From NCBI GenBank assembly GCA_035798135.1, contig JAPFBR010000002.1, positions 558,001-622,000 of the forward strand: a DNA stretch of 64,000 nt, written 5' to 3'. The notes below the pieces were generated by a model that worked only from the letters and a program-made list of their open reading frames with translations, made no database searches and was not told the DNA's origin. The position numbers and the translations under genes were made by a program. This document shows positions 33,987 through 42,768 of this stretch, in pieces (position 1 is the first letter of the stretch; each line of letters starts with the position of its first letter). Source of the DNA: Sediminicola sp035798135. GTDB taxonomy: Bacteria > Bacteroidota > Bacteroidia > Flavobacteriales > Flavobacteriaceae.

Positions 33987-34583
33987 ATGTCCACCAAAGC
34001 GGAAAGAACCACCAACTATATTATTGAAACAATAGCTCCTATTTTTAACAAATATGGGTATGTAGGCACCAGTATGAGCCACCTCACAGATGCAACTGGA
34101 CTGACCAAAGGTGCTCTCTATGGCAATTTTGAAAATAAAGAAGCATTGGCCCTTTCCGCTTTTGAATACAACAGCAAAAAGTTGTTGGCAGCAATTGATG
34201 GAGCCCTAAATAGTGAGGGGAATTCTATTCAAAAATTATTTAAACTGACCGACCTCTACCGGCATTATAATGAATTTACATATGTTTTAGGGGGATGTCC
34301 GGTATTAAATGTGGGGGTTGATGCCCAGGAAAACAATCACCTATTGGCGGCGGCAGTTAAAGAAACTGTGAAAACAATTGAAGGTAAAATTGCCTTGGTG
34401 ATCGAGAACGGTGTAAAGGACAATGAAATTAGTATCCCAGTAACGCCTTTACAGTTCGCTAAGCAGTTATACACTATGATTCAGGGGGCAGTGGCCATGG
34501 CCACAATTACACGGGACAAAAAATACCTATTAAATACCATTGCTTATTTGGATCATTTGATCAGCAAGGAAATTAAAAAATAA
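33987..34583 (+). CDS. TetR/AcrR-family transcriptional regulator
   Basis: A 198-residue repressor. The N-terminal helix-turn-helix covers about residues 8-55: IIETIAPIFNKYGYVGTSMSHLTDATGLTKGALYGNFENKEALA, here quoted only by its ends IIETIAP and YGNFENKEALA. The recognition helix is the TKGALYGNF segment that typifies the family. The C-terminal ligand domain contains LGGCPVLNVGVDA, as in the YcdC/TetR_C-type regulators of small reactive or lipophilic compounds. It is not next to a transporter or enzyme it obviously controls; clpB lies upstream and a PorP-type gene converges on it. A short inverted repeat ahead of it may be its own operator. Confidence 0.9.
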   Translation: MSTKAERTTNYIIETIAPIFNKYGYVGTSMSHLTDATGLTKGALYGNFENKEALALSAFEYNSKKLLAAIDGALNSEGNSIQKLFKLTDLYRHYNEFTYVLGGCPVLNVGVDAQENNHLLAAAVKETVKTIEGKIALVIENGVKDNEISIPVTPLQFAKQLYTMIQGAVAMATITRDKKYLLNTIAYLDHLISKEIKK

Positions 34584-34585
34584 TC

Positions 34586-35977
34586 TCACTCCCCTATTAC
34601 CCTAAAAATCCAGGTTGCTTCCGTATATCTACCATAAAATTTGCTGTCCCTGGCTTTTTCTGCTGCCTCCAAAGTAGAATAGCTTTCAAGATATACATAA
34701 TTGAATTTGTTAAGAGCTCTGAAAAACGACTTTGGTTCCAACCCTTTTTTACGTAAGGTCGACATAAAATTATCGTGGTATTTTTTGGTGCCGAATACAT
34801 TGGCAATCAAATAATAACCAGGTTGCAATCCTTCCTGCTTCTCCACTTCCTCATACTTGCCCTTTGTAACGGTCTTTTTTTCTTCAGCAAGTTTCGTTTT
34901 TAAGGTTTCCTCTTTTTTTACTGTCTTTGTTTTAAGTGAATCCAATTTAGCTGGTGGCGATGTAACCTTTTCTATAGTGTCCATTGCTTTTTCTGCATTT
35001 TTTGGCACCTCCTTTTCTTCTTGCTCTTCCGTCAAATCCGTCGTTAAGATAACCTCCTGTGTCACCAACTCAGTCTCCTTCTTGTTCCCAAGCTTGATGG
35101 CCGTAATTAGCTCAAATGAGGGATCCATATCCTTGATGCCGCTGTCCAATCCAAACTCCATCAAAACTCCAATTGAAAGCGTGTTAAAGAATAATCCTCC
35201 CACTCCTACCGATGCCCCATAAAAACTATTGTACCCCCCTTGAGCCCAAAATTTTTGACTTGTCAACAAGGCATTTAAACCAATTTGGGTATCGAATTGA
35301 GGAATACTTTTTAAATAGAGCATGGGCCGTAAATTTGTTCCATTCGTTGTTCCAAAAAGTTGTACGGGAAAATCATATGCCATAGCTCCCATGAAAATCT
35401 TTTTTCCGGCATTGCTCTCATTTTTCTTGGAAGTAAGATCAATAAAATTTTCAGAAGTAAAAGAAAGGCTAAATTTATCGAGCATTAATCTAATCCCCGG
35501 CGCAAACTGTACAATAAAATCGTTGGAATCCGAATTTAAAATATCTAAACCACCTGATGATAAAAATCTATCATCGGCTATTTCTCTTTGATATCCCAGA
35601 ACATTAACTCCTATGGCAAGTTTTGCGTTTTCGTTTAAATCAAAGGCATATACATAATTTAGAATACCTCCGGTTTGCAAATAAAGTCCTGTGTTATGTT
35701 GAAAAAAACCAGCACCCATAACTGAATTGTCGTTTAGGTTGGAGGTATAATTTAGAAATATTGTGGTTGGATCTGTATCTACAGTTTGCCATTGCCACCT
35801 CGTCCATAAAGAAATGGAATGGGGCCTATTTTTGTCCAAGGCAAAAGTCGGATCCAACAGACTGGCATTATAAGTGGTCAAATTATGTTGTCTAAAATCG
35901 CTGGGCAACCCAACCTCTTGCGCATTGAGGCCAAGGACAACAATAAAGTACAAGAGAATTAAATGAAGTTTTCCCAT
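34586..35977 (-). CDS. PorP/SprF-family outer-membrane protein with C-terminal SPOR-like domain
   Basis: A 463-residue protein starting at the ATG at 35977 (TTG at 35983 is less likely). The signal peptide ends LNAQ. Residues 20-295 match the PorP/SprF family linked to type IX secretion and gliding: SDFRQHNLTTYNASLLDPTFA, repeated amphipathic strands such as SVMGAGFFQHNTGLYLQTG, and a final QGGYNSFYGASVGVG and TLSIGVLMEFGLD. A charged Lys/Glu/Thr linker (about 300-385) follows. The C-terminal 75 residues, from GYYLIANVFG to FRVIGE, look like a SPOR-type peptidoglycan-binding domain. The large SprB-type adhesin that often accompanies PorP/SprF paralogues is not next to it. Confidence 0.85.
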   Translation of the reverse strand: MGKLHLILLYFIVVLGLNAQEVGLPSDFRQHNLTTYNASLLDPTFALDKNRPHSISLWTRWQWQTVDTDPTTIFLNYTSNLNDNSVMGAGFFQHNTGLYLQTGGILNYVYAFDLNENAKLAIGVNVLGYQREIADDRFLSSGGLDILNSDSNDFIVQFAPGIRLMLDKFSLSFTSENFIDLTSKKNESNAGKKIFMGAMAYDFPVQLFGTTNGTNLRPMLYLKSIPQFDTQIGLNALLTSQKFWAQGGYNSFYGASVGVGGLFFNTLSIGVLMEFGLDSGIKDMDPSFELITAIKLGNKKETELVTQEVILTTDLTEEQEEKEVPKNAEKAMDTIEKVTSPPAKLDSLKTKTVKKEETLKTKLAEEKKTVTKGKYEEVEKQEGLQPGYYLIANVFGTKKYHDNFMSTLRKKGLEPKSFFRALNKFNYVYLESYSTLEAAEKARDSKFYGRYTEATWIFRVIGE

Positions 35978-36071
35978 AATCAAAAAAACAAGATTCTAAG
36001 TGCTAGTCATACTAATTTACGTTAATTTTAGTTAGATATATAGATAGTAGTAAATAATACGCATGATCATT

Positions 36072-36599
36072 ATGAAAATAGAAAAGCTTTTAATTATCGT
36101 TCTTTGTTTCGCCTTTTTTACGAGTTGTAAAGAGGATAAAATTATTGAACCCCCATTGGATTCAGTGGTCACCACCTTTTATTTAATTAGGCATGCGGAA
36201 AAGGAAAGATCCAACCCAAAGGATACCGATCCTGAGTTGAACCAAGACGGGCTGGGCCGTTCCATTCGTTGGGCAGAAGTATTTGATTTAGTCCCCTTGG
36301 ACGCTATTTATTCAACAGATTTTGAAAGGACCACTATGACCGCTGCACCAACATCGGTTAAAAAGGAACTTACCTTACAGACCTATGATCCAAAAGATCT
36401 GGATGTGACACAGCTCATCGCTGACAACTTAGGAAAAAATGTATTAATTGTAGGGCATAGTAATACGACCCCAGAGCTTGTAAACAAGTTGATCGGAACC
36501 CACAAATATGACGGCATTGATGACTATGACAACAGCAACCTTTTTATTGTCCAACTAATGAATGGAAAAGCCACCGATATAAGACTTAAGATCAATTGA
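36072..36599 (+). CDS. histidine phosphatase superfamily lipoprotein
   Basis: A 175-residue lipoprotein (signal up to TSC, cysteine near residue 19; an in-frame ATG at 36063 adds three residues). The motif FYLIRHAEK carries the catalytic histidine of the phosphoglycerate-mutase-like phosphatases. YSTDFERTTMTA carries the second arginine, and VLIVGHSNTTPELV carries the second histidine. It is a short branch of the superfamily acting outside the cytoplasm; the substrate may be a phosphoester in the periplasm, but this is not determinable. It is convergent with the next lipoprotein gene, with a 2-bp gap and no obvious terminator. Confidence 0.87.
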   Translation: MKIEKLLIIVLCFAFFTSCKEDKIIEPPLDSVVTTFYLIRHAEKERSNPKDTDPELNQDGLGRSIRWAEVFDLVPLDAIYSTDFERTTMTAAPTSVKKELTLQTYDPKDLDVTQLIADNLGKNVLIVGHSNTTPELVNKLIGTHKYDGIDDYDNSNLFIVQLMNGKATDIRLKIN

Positions 36600-36601
36600 T
36601 C

Positions 36602-37342
36602 CTATTGCTCAACAGAAATGTTTTCCAGATCTATTTTTGATAAAAGCTCTAAATCCCCCGACTGGTATTTAGCCTCAATATTATCTATTGTGGTAACATC
36701 ATCCTTAGGTTTGTAGTTTTCGTAATCGACAAACCGTATACCTTTGATATATCTCTCGTTATAGGCCACCCTAAAACGGACACCGCCATCATTTTCATGA
36801 AAATCATATGCCAAATAATCTGGCTTAAATGTTTCTTTATTGATCCAATACAAATACGTGTCCTCAAAATCATCTCCTCCTCCTGCTTGTTCAAAGGTCA
36901 CTTTTATTTTATAGTACTCCTTTTCCTTTAGGGTTACCTCCCCCAACAATGTTTTATTAACGGCAGGATCATTTAATCCGTAGGGTAATTTAACAAAATA
37001 ATGTACGGAGTTCACGGAATTGTCATACTTGTTGGCTGTGGAATCGGGAAGTACCTCCAAGGTACCATCAATAAAACGTTCAAATTTTGCCTTGGACTTT
37101 ACATCTTCCACCTTCTTTCCATCCAAATAAAAAATACGTTTCATAACACCATTATTTCCAACACCTTCGGATACATAATGTATATCCCTAAAATCAAAGG
37201 AAAGGTTACTTGTGGCGAATAAGTCACCTCCACTTGTATCGATAGCTCGGTCCACTATTTGTTGAGCTGTTAAACTATCCTTTTTCATCTCTTTACATGA
37301 GATTAGTGAGCAAATTACCAAAAGGGCCAATATTTTTTTCAT
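36602..37342 (-). CDS. conserved lipoprotein (DUF6503-like)
   Basis: A 246-residue lipoprotein from the ATG at 37342 (the frame is open to 37375). The signal MKKILALLVICSLISC ends in a lipobox. The mature protein is beta-rich, with a LolA/LppX-like pattern of long strands: LSFDFRDIHYVSEGVGNN, YYKIKVTFEQAGGGDD, DTYLYWINKETFKPDYLAYDF and RYIKGIRFVDYENYKP. Proteins of this kind are common single-copy lipoproteins in flavobacteria and are sometimes given unrelated enzyme names by error. The half-barrel look suggests binding of a lipid or other hydrophobic ligand, which is inference. It is convergent with the phosphatase-like gene. Confidence 0.72.
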   Translation of the reverse strand: MKKILALLVICSLISCKEMKKDSLTAQQIVDRAIDTSGGDLFATSNLSFDFRDIHYVSEGVGNNGVMKRIFYLDGKKVEDVKSKAKFERFIDGTLEVLPDSTANKYDNSVNSVHYFVKLPYGLNDPAVNKTLLGEVTLKEKEYYKIKVTFEQAGGGDDFEDTYLYWINKETFKPDYLAYDFHENDGGVRFRVAYNERYIKGIRFVDYENYKPKDDVTTIDNIEAKYQSGDLELLSKIDLENISVEQ

Positions 37343-37440
37343 ACGTTTAAATTTAATGAAAATTGTAAGATTCAATTTTCTTTGTAAAGGTTCATAAAAT
37401 AATTCTAAATACTATAAATGGATTATTCTTTTATTGTTGT

Positions 37441-37448
37441 TACTTTTG
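37441..37448 (+). promoter_or_regulatory. -7 element of smpB
   Basis: TACTTTTG matches TAnnTTTG. The start point would lie about 3 bases before the ATG at 37457, so the mRNA would be almost leaderless. No clear TTG at -33 is present. It argues against the earlier in-frame start at 37418. Confidence 0.45.
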
Positions 37449-37456
37449 TGGTTGAT

Positions 37457-37918
37457 ATGCAGAAAAACATCAATATAAAGAATAAAAAAGCCAAATTCGA
37501 ATATGAGATTTTGGATACTTACATTGCGGGCATAGTGCTTTCCGGTACTGAGATAAAATCTATCCGTCTTGGGAAGGCCTCCATATCCGAAAGTTTCTGC
37601 GAATTTAATGATCTTTCAGAACTATTTGTTATCAACATGCAGGTAGATGAATATTCCCATGGAAGCCACTATAATCATAAACCTAAGGCAGAACGCAAAC
37701 TTTTACTTCACAGGAAAGAGCTTAAAAAGCTGGAAAAAGAAGTGAATACCTCTGGACTTACCATTGTGCCCTTAAATCTTTTCGTCAATGATAATGGCTT
37801 GGCCAAAGTAAAGATAGCCTTGGCTAAGGGTAAAAAATTATATGACAAAAGGGAATCGATCAAGGATAGGGATTCCAAAAGAAATCTTGACAGAATCAAA
37901 AAGAGTTTTAACAACTAG
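37457..37918 (+). CDS. smpB: SsrA-binding protein SmpB
   Basis: A 153-residue partner of tmRNA in ribosome rescue. The start at 37457 (MQKNINIKNKKAKFEYEIL) matches the family; the frame extends to 37418 but those residues are not conserved. Motifs: YEILDTYIAGIVLSGTEIKSIRLGKAS-type opening, of which AGIVLSGTEIKSIR is diagnostic, the HYNHKPKAERKLLLHRKE segment, and the basic tail KGKKLYDKRESIKDRD that is needed for tRNA-like function. The tmRNA gene itself is not visible in this window. It is convergent with pcm, with a 29-bp gap. Confidence 0.97.
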   Translation: MQKNINIKNKKAKFEYEILDTYIAGIVLSGTEIKSIRLGKASISESFCEFNDLSELFVINMQVDEYSHGSHYNHKPKAERKLLLHRKELKKLEKEVNTSGLTIVPLNLFVNDNGLAKVKIALAKGKKLYDKRESIKDRDSKRNLDRIKKSFNN

Positions 37919-37947
37919 TATCCGTGGCTAATACCTGCCATATTCGC

Positions 37948-38589
37948 TTAATTTTTATCTTCCAATAAGGGTACAAACCTAAAAGATCCATATTCCTTTT
38001 TTTCAAACTCCAATTCCGATTTTCTTATGTAGAGGGTCATAATCTGATCGTTGGCGCCAACGGGAATTACCAACCTGCCTCCTATTTTCAATTGAGCCAT
38101 TAGAGGTTTAGGCACAAATGGAGCGCCAGCTGTAACCACAATACCATCAAAAGGCGCTTCTTCTGGAAGTCCTTTGTACCCATCTCCAAAAATCATTTTC
38201 TTTGGTCGGTATCCCATTTTTTTAAAAAAAATGCTAGTTTTCTTAAAAAGCTCCAATTGCCTTTCTATGGTATAGACTTTGGTTTTTAAATGTAGCAAGG
38301 TGGCCGTTTGATATCCGCTTCCAGTGCCTATCTCCAGAATTTTATGATTAGGCTGGGTTTCCAAAAGTACCGTTTGAAAGGCAACCGTATACGGCTGTGA
38401 TATAGTTTGATCCGCACCAATGGGAAAGGCCTTATCCTGATAGGCATGGGCTTCAAAGCTACTATCTAAAAATAAATGTCGGGGTATGGTACGTATGGCC
38501 TCCAGCACTTTGTGGTCCTCAATTCCTTTATCAGCCAGGATTTCGGCCAATTTATTGCGCATTCCACGATGTTTCAGGGTGTCTTTCAA
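37948..38589 (-). CDS. pcm: protein-L-isoaspartate O-methyltransferase
   Basis: A 213-residue SAM-dependent methyltransferase that repairs isoaspartyl residues in aged proteins. The N-terminal part has RHLFLDSSFEAHAYQDKAFPIG, then the substrate motif QTISQPYTVAFQT, followed by the SAM-binding motif LEIGTGSGYQTATL. FGDGYKGLPEEAPFDGIVVTAGAP and GGRLVIPVG complete the family set. Length is normal and the protein is cytoplasmic. It is convergent with smpB and divergent from the oxidoreductase gene across a 240-bp gap that holds a 17-bp palindrome. Confidence 0.95.
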   Translation of the reverse strand: MKDTLKHRGMRNKLAEILADKGIEDHKVLEAIRTIPRHLFLDSSFEAHAYQDKAFPIGADQTISQPYTVAFQTVLLETQPNHKILEIGTGSGYQTATLLHLKTKVYTIERQLELFKKTSIFFKKMGYRPKKMIFGDGYKGLPEEAPFDGIVVTAGAPFVPKPLMAQLKIGGRLVIPVGANDQIMTLYIRKSELEFEKKEYGSFRFVPLLEDKN

Positions 38590-38656
38590 AAGTTTGGTTT
38601 TGGATTACGAAGTTAGAAAAAAGGACGGCTATTCCCATTGGCGGGATTAAAAAGTT

Positions 38657-38673
38657 ATTCAAATCATTTGAAT
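38657..38673. promoter_or_regulatory. 17-bp palindrome in the pcm / oxidoreductase gap
   Basis: ATTCAAAT (38657-38664) and ATTTGAAT (38666-38673) are perfect inverted repeats around one C. The site is 68 bp upstream of pcm and about 155 bp upstream of the oxidoreductase gene. It has no T-run, so an operator is likelier than a terminator. The rest of the gap (38590-38828) shows no gene. Confidence 0.35.
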
Positions 38674-38805
38674 GGATAAACGAGAAGTTTCATTTTATAA
38701 CGAAGGTCCCAACCATAACCTTTATTCGCTCAAACACTCACATCTTCTGTGATGAATTCCTAAAAACTACGCATCAATTTTCATGGAAGAATCGTTTCAT
38801 ATCCT

Positions 38806-38813
38806 TATTTTTG
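38806..38813 (+). promoter_or_regulatory. -7 element of the oxidoreductase gene
   Basis: TATTTTTG matches TAnnTTTG and overlaps the TTG at 38811 that could be mistaken for a start codon. Transcription would begin near 38819, ten bases before the ATG at 38829. No TTG is seen at the -33 position. Confidence 0.4.
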
Positions 38814-38828
38814 ACAAAAACGAAATTT

Positions 38829-39794
38829 ATGCTCAAGGTTGGAGTCCTGGGAGCAGGACATTTAGGGAAGATTCATTTACGCCTTTTGAATGAGTCCCAA
38901 AAATATGAACTGGTCGGTTTTTATGATCCGGATGACATCAATGGCCAAAAAGTGGCCAACGAATTTGGTTATGCATATTTTGATAATATCAACAAACTTA
39001 TTGACGCAGTAGACGTTGTAGATATTGTCACCCCTACCCTATCCCATTTTGATTGTGCAAAAAAAGCCATGGAAAAAGGAAGGCATGTTTTTATAGAAAA
39101 ACCCATTACCAATACCTACGAGGAAGCAGAAGAATTATTGGTTCTTGAAAAAAAACATGGTGTAAAAGGGCAGGTGGGGCATGTAGAACGTTTCAATCCC
39201 GCCTTTTCGGCTGTAAAGGACAAGATACAGAACCCAATGTTCATCGAGACCCATAGATTGGCCGAATTCAACCCAAGGGGAACAGACGTTCCCGTGGTTC
39301 TTGACCTTATGATCCATGATATTGATGCCATTCTCAGCGTTGTAAACTCAAAAGTGAAACAAATTAATGCCAGTGGAGTTTCAGTTATCAGCAACTCTCC
39401 TGATATTGCCAACGCTAGGATAGAATTTGAAAATGGTTGCGTTGCCAACCTTACAGCCAGTCGAATTTCATTGAAAAATATGCGGAAATCCAGATTCTTC
39501 CAGCGTGACGCATACATATCAGTGGACTTTCTGGAGAAAAAAGTGGAAGTGGTAAAGATGAAGGATGCCCCAGAAACACCTGGAGACTTTGATATGGTCC
39601 TACAAAATGCGGAAGGTGTGAAGAAACAGATTTATTTTGAAAATCCTACCATTACCGCCAATAATGCCATTATGGAAGAATTGGAAACTTTTGCGGATGC
39701 GATTAATAACAATACTACTCCAGTGGTATCCCTATATCAAGGAACACAGGCCTTAAAGGTTGCCTTGCAGGTAATAGCCTCCTTTGAAAAGTAG
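38829..39794 (+). CDS. Gfo/Idh/MocA-family oxidoreductase
   Basis: A 321-residue NAD(P)-dependent oxidoreductase starting at the ATG at 38829. The Rossmann motif VGVLGAGHLGKIHLR lies at the N-terminus; VDVVDIVTPTLSHFDCAKKAMEKGRHVFIEKPIT contains the family EKP lysine (quoted by its end VFIEKPIT). GQVGHVERFNPAF and LDLMIHDIDAILSV provide the catalytic region with a conserved histidine. Members reduce or oxidise sugars, inositols or biliverdin-like compounds. The VGHVERFNP and DLMIHDID pattern recalls UDP-N-acetylglucosamine 3-dehydrogenase-type enzymes, but the substrate is not certain. It precedes the hydroxyacyl-CoA dehydrogenase gene by about 100 bp. Confidence 0.9.
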   Translation: MLKVGVLGAGHLGKIHLRLLNESQKYELVGFYDPDDINGQKVANEFGYAYFDNINKLIDAVDVVDIVTPTLSHFDCAKKAMEKGRHVFIEKPITNTYEEAEELLVLEKKHGVKGQVGHVERFNPAFSAVKDKIQNPMFIETHRLAEFNPRGTDVPVVLDLMIHDIDAILSVVNSKVKQINASGVSVISNSPDIANARIEFENGCVANLTASRISLKNMRKSRFFQRDAYISVDFLEKKVEVVKMKDAPETPGDFDMVLQNAEGVKKQIYFENPTITANNAIMEELETFADAINNNTTPVVSLYQGTQALKVALQVIASFEK

Positions 39795-39892
39795 TGATAA
39801 GGGTAATGGATGTTGGCATTCGGCAATGGGTTAATCAATAGTAGAGGCCAACCATACAACTAAAAATGATTGAAAAATAATAAAATCAAAGC

Positions 39893-40780
39893 ATGAAAAA
39901 TATTGCAGTTATAGGTGCCGGAACCATGGGCAATGGAATAGCACACGTTTTTGCCCAAAATGGCTACAAGGTTAACTTAATAGATGTTTCACAAGCGTCG
40001 TTGGATAAGGGAATGGCGGTTATAGAAAAAAACCTGAACAGAATGGTTTCAAAAGAGACCATTACAGAAGGAGATAAATTGAATACCTTAAAAAACATTA
40101 CTACCCATACTGTGCTGAAGGAAGGCGTAAAGAACATGGATTTGGTAGTGGAAGCCGCAACTGAGAATGTTGAGATCAAAATGAATATTTTTAGGGATCT
40201 GGATGAGCTCTGTGGTCCCAAGACTGTTTTGGCCTCCAATACTTCCTCCATTTCCATAACTCAAATAGGAGCCGTTACAAAAAGGGCCGACAGGGTAATT
40301 GGAATGCATTTTATGAACCCGGTACCCATCATGAAACTAGTAGAAATCATCAGGGGCTACAACACCTCCGATGAAGTGACCGAGCACATTATGGAGTTAT
40401 CAAAAAAACTGGGTAAAACGCCAACTGAAGCAAATGATTATCCAGGATTTGTGGCCAACAGAATTTTAATGCCCATGATCAACGAGGCTATTGAAACCCT
40501 ATATAACGGTGTTGCCGGTGTTAGTGAAATAGACACCGTGATGAAATTGGGAATGGCCCATCCGATGGGACCACTGCAATTGGCAGATTTTATTGGCCTG
40601 GATGTATGTCTTTCCATCCTAAACGTTATGTATGATGGATTTAAAAATCCAAAATATGCACCTTGTCCCCTATTGGTCAATATGGTAATGGCAAATAAAT
40701 TAGGGATCAAGTCCGGAGAAGGGTTTTATGATTATTCGGTATCCAAAAAAGCGGAAAATGTGTCCGCTCAATTCATTTAA
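39893..40780 (+). CDS. 3-hydroxybutyryl-CoA dehydrogenase
   Basis: A 295-residue short 3-hydroxyacyl-CoA dehydrogenase. The NAD-binding motif IAVIGAGTMGNGIAHVFAQNG is present (given by its parts GAGTMGNGIA). LASNTSSISITQI has the catalytic serine, MHFMNPVPIMKLVEII has the catalytic histidine, and GFVANRILMPMINEAI and MGPLQLADFIGLDV follow. It oxidises 3-hydroxyacyl-CoA with NAD in fatty-acid or phenylacetate-type degradation, or works in reverse. hbd and paaH are family names, and no context picks between them. It ends 8 bp before the DUF1015 gene, so the two are likely one transcript. Confidence 0.93.
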   Translation: MKNIAVIGAGTMGNGIAHVFAQNGYKVNLIDVSQASLDKGMAVIEKNLNRMVSKETITEGDKLNTLKNITTHTVLKEGVKNMDLVVEAATENVEIKMNIFRDLDELCGPKTVLASNTSSISITQIGAVTKRADRVIGMHFMNPVPIMKLVEIIRGYNTSDEVTEHIMELSKKLGKTPTEANDYPGFVANRILMPMINEAIETLYNGVAGVSEIDTVMKLGMAHPMGPLQLADFIGLDVCLSILNVMYDGFKNPKYAPCPLLVNMVMANKLGIKSGEGFYDYSVSKKAENVSAQFI

Positions 40781-40788
40781 TATAACAG

Positions 40789-42024
40789 ATGGCCATCATC
40801 AAGGCTTTTAAGGCCATAAGACCAGCGAAGGATAAAGCGCCCTTTTTAGCGTCCCGTTCCTATGAAGATTATACCAACAAGGAACTTAATGCTATTCTCA
40901 CGTATAACCCATTTTCGTTTCTGCATATCATTAACCCTGGATTCAAATTTGACAAAAAAGTATCAGGAGGGGAACGTTTAAAGCTTATACGCAATAGGTA
41001 CTTGGAATTTTTGGAGGACGAAATTCTAATAAGGGATACCCAACCTTCATTTTACTTATACAAAATTGAAAAGGAAGATTTCAGTTGTTGTGGCCTATTT
41101 TGCGGCACCAGTGTTGAGGATTATAAGAATAATGTGATTAAAAAACATGAGGATACCATTAAACATAGGGAAAACCTTTTTGCGGTATACCTGAAAAATG
41201 TTAGCTTTAATGCGGAGCCGGTTTTAATAACATATCCCGATAATGCCGCCATTGGAGAAATTATTGAAGAGGTTAAGAAAAAAGAGCCCGAATATCGCTT
41301 TTCAACAACGGATAAAGCCACCCATTCTCTCTGGACCATTTCCCAAGAAGCAGATATTTTAAAATTACAGTGTGAATTCGGTAAAATTGACTCCCTTTAT
41401 ATTGCTGATGGCCATCATAGGAGCGCTTCTTCTATGATATTTGCCGACAAGTGCAAAAAAGGCAATCCTGCCCATACTGGGGAGGAACCGTATAACTATT
41501 TTATGAGTTATCTGATCCCAGAATCGGAGATCAAGATATTTGAGTTCAATAGATTGGTAAAAGACCTCAATGGTTTAACCAAGGAAGAATTCCTAATTGA
41601 ACTGGATACCTTTTTTAAGATTGAAAAAAAAGGGAATGCCCTCTACAAACCCTTGGAGAAGCATCAATTCAGCATGTATTTGGATGGTGATTTTTACGCC
41701 TTACAACTGAGAAAGCAAATTTTTAAGTTCACAGATGCACTGAGCAGATTGGATACCCAAATTCTTTACAAAACCATCTTGGAACCCATATTGGGCATTT
41801 CGGATCTAAGAAAGGATAAAAGGATCAAATATGGATTTGGCAAGAACAATATCTTCAATATGAAAGATGAAATTGACAAAGGAAATTTTATGGTGGGCTT
41901 TGGAATGGTTCCCGTCGCTATAAGTGAACTCAAGGATATTGCAGATGCTGGGTTGGTGATGCCTCCAAAAAGCACCTATATTGAACCTAAAATACGAAGT
42001 GGACTAACTATATATGAACTTTAG
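40789..42024 (+). CDS. DUF1015 family protein
   Basis: A 411-residue cytoplasmic protein of the DUF1015 family. Diagnostic segments are KAFKAIRPAKDKAPFLASRSYED at the start (quoted by AFKAIRPAKDKAPF), the FLHIINPG motif, IRDTQPSFYLYKIE, the YIADGHHRSASSMIFADKC motif with an invariant DGHHR, and YNYFMSYLIPESEIKIFEFNRLV. The DGHHR motif recalls the ParB/Srx-like fold of free serine kinases, and relatives have been proposed to phosphorylate serine; for this protein that is an inference. It starts 8 bp after the hydroxyacyl-CoA dehydrogenase gene. The YggS gene follows after 46 bp. Confidence 0.88.
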   Translation: MAIIKAFKAIRPAKDKAPFLASRSYEDYTNKELNAILTYNPFSFLHIINPGFKFDKKVSGGERLKLIRNRYLEFLEDEILIRDTQPSFYLYKIEKEDFSCCGLFCGTSVEDYKNNVIKKHEDTIKHRENLFAVYLKNVSFNAEPVLITYPDNAAIGEIIEEVKKKEPEYRFSTTDKATHSLWTISQEADILKLQCEFGKIDSLYIADGHHRSASSMIFADKCKKGNPAHTGEEPYNYFMSYLIPESEIKIFEFNRLVKDLNGLTKEEFLIELDTFFKIEKKGNALYKPLEKHQFSMYLDGDFYALQLRKQIFKFTDALSRLDTQILYKTILEPILGISDLRKDKRIKYGFGKNNIFNMKDEIDKGNFMVGFGMVPVAISELKDIADAGLVMPPKSTYIEPKIRSGLTIYEL

Positions 42025-42070
42025 TCGGTCTTACCCAAGACTTCCGAAACTAGCATAATTAATCCCAAGA

Positions 42071-42730
42071 ATGGCAATCAAAGAAAACATACAGGAAATA
42101 CTATCATCAATCCCAAAATCTGTAACTTTAGTTGCCGTATCAAAAACAAAACCAGAAAAAGATCTCCTGGAAGCGTACGATGCGGGCCAACTGGTATTTG
42201 GCGAAAACAAGATACAGGAGATGACCCAAAAATGGGAGAATCTTCCGAAGGATATCCAATGGCACATGATTGGGCACGTGCAAACCAACAAGGTGAAATA
42301 TATGGCAGAATATGTTTCCTTGATCCATGGGGTGGACAGCCTAAAACTTTTAAAAGAAATTAATAAGCAGGCAAAAAAAAACAACCGCATAATAGCCTGT
42401 CTTTTACAAATGCATATTGCCGAGGAAGACACAAAATTTGGATTGGATGAAACGGAACTACAGGAAGTGCTGAGCTCAGAAACGTTCCAGAAATTACATA
42501 ATGTACAGGTTGTTGGGCTAATGGGTATGGCCAGCTTCACAGATGATAAAAATCAGATCCGTAGAGAGTTCAAACACCTTAAAATACTTTTTGATAAGCT
42601 GAACGATACAATGCCTGAGATTCATACCTTGTCCATGGGAATGAGTGGGGATTATCAAATAGCAATTGAGGAAGGCAGTACCATGATTCGAATTGGAAGT
42701 AGTATTTTTGGGGAAAGAAACTATAATTAA
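42071..42730 (+). CDS. YggS-family PLP homeostasis protein
   Basis: A 219-residue single-domain PLP-binding protein with the alanine-racemase N-terminal barrel. The PLP lysine is K25 in LVAVSKTKP. Other motifs are FGENKIQEM, WHMIGHVQTNKVKY, VSLIHGVDSLKLL, LMGMASFTDD, LSMGMSGDYQIAIEEGSTMIRIGSSIFG (quoted by MGMSGDYQIAIEEG). It has no racemase activity in studied relatives and keeps cellular PLP levels balanced. Length fits the family. It lies between DUF1015 and the exonuclease gene in the same direction. Confidence 0.95.
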   Translation: MAIKENIQEILSSIPKSVTLVAVSKTKPEKDLLEAYDAGQLVFGENKIQEMTQKWENLPKDIQWHMIGHVQTNKVKYMAEYVSLIHGVDSLKLLKEINKQAKKNNRIIACLLQMHIAEEDTKFGLDETELQEVLSSETFQKLHNVQVVGLMGMASFTDDKNQIRREFKHLKILFDKLNDTMPEIHTLSMGMSGDYQIAIEEGSTMIRIGSSIFGERNYN

Positions 42731-42768
42731 TGGCATAAAGAAACAGTGACCCCTAGGGGGCAGAGAAA

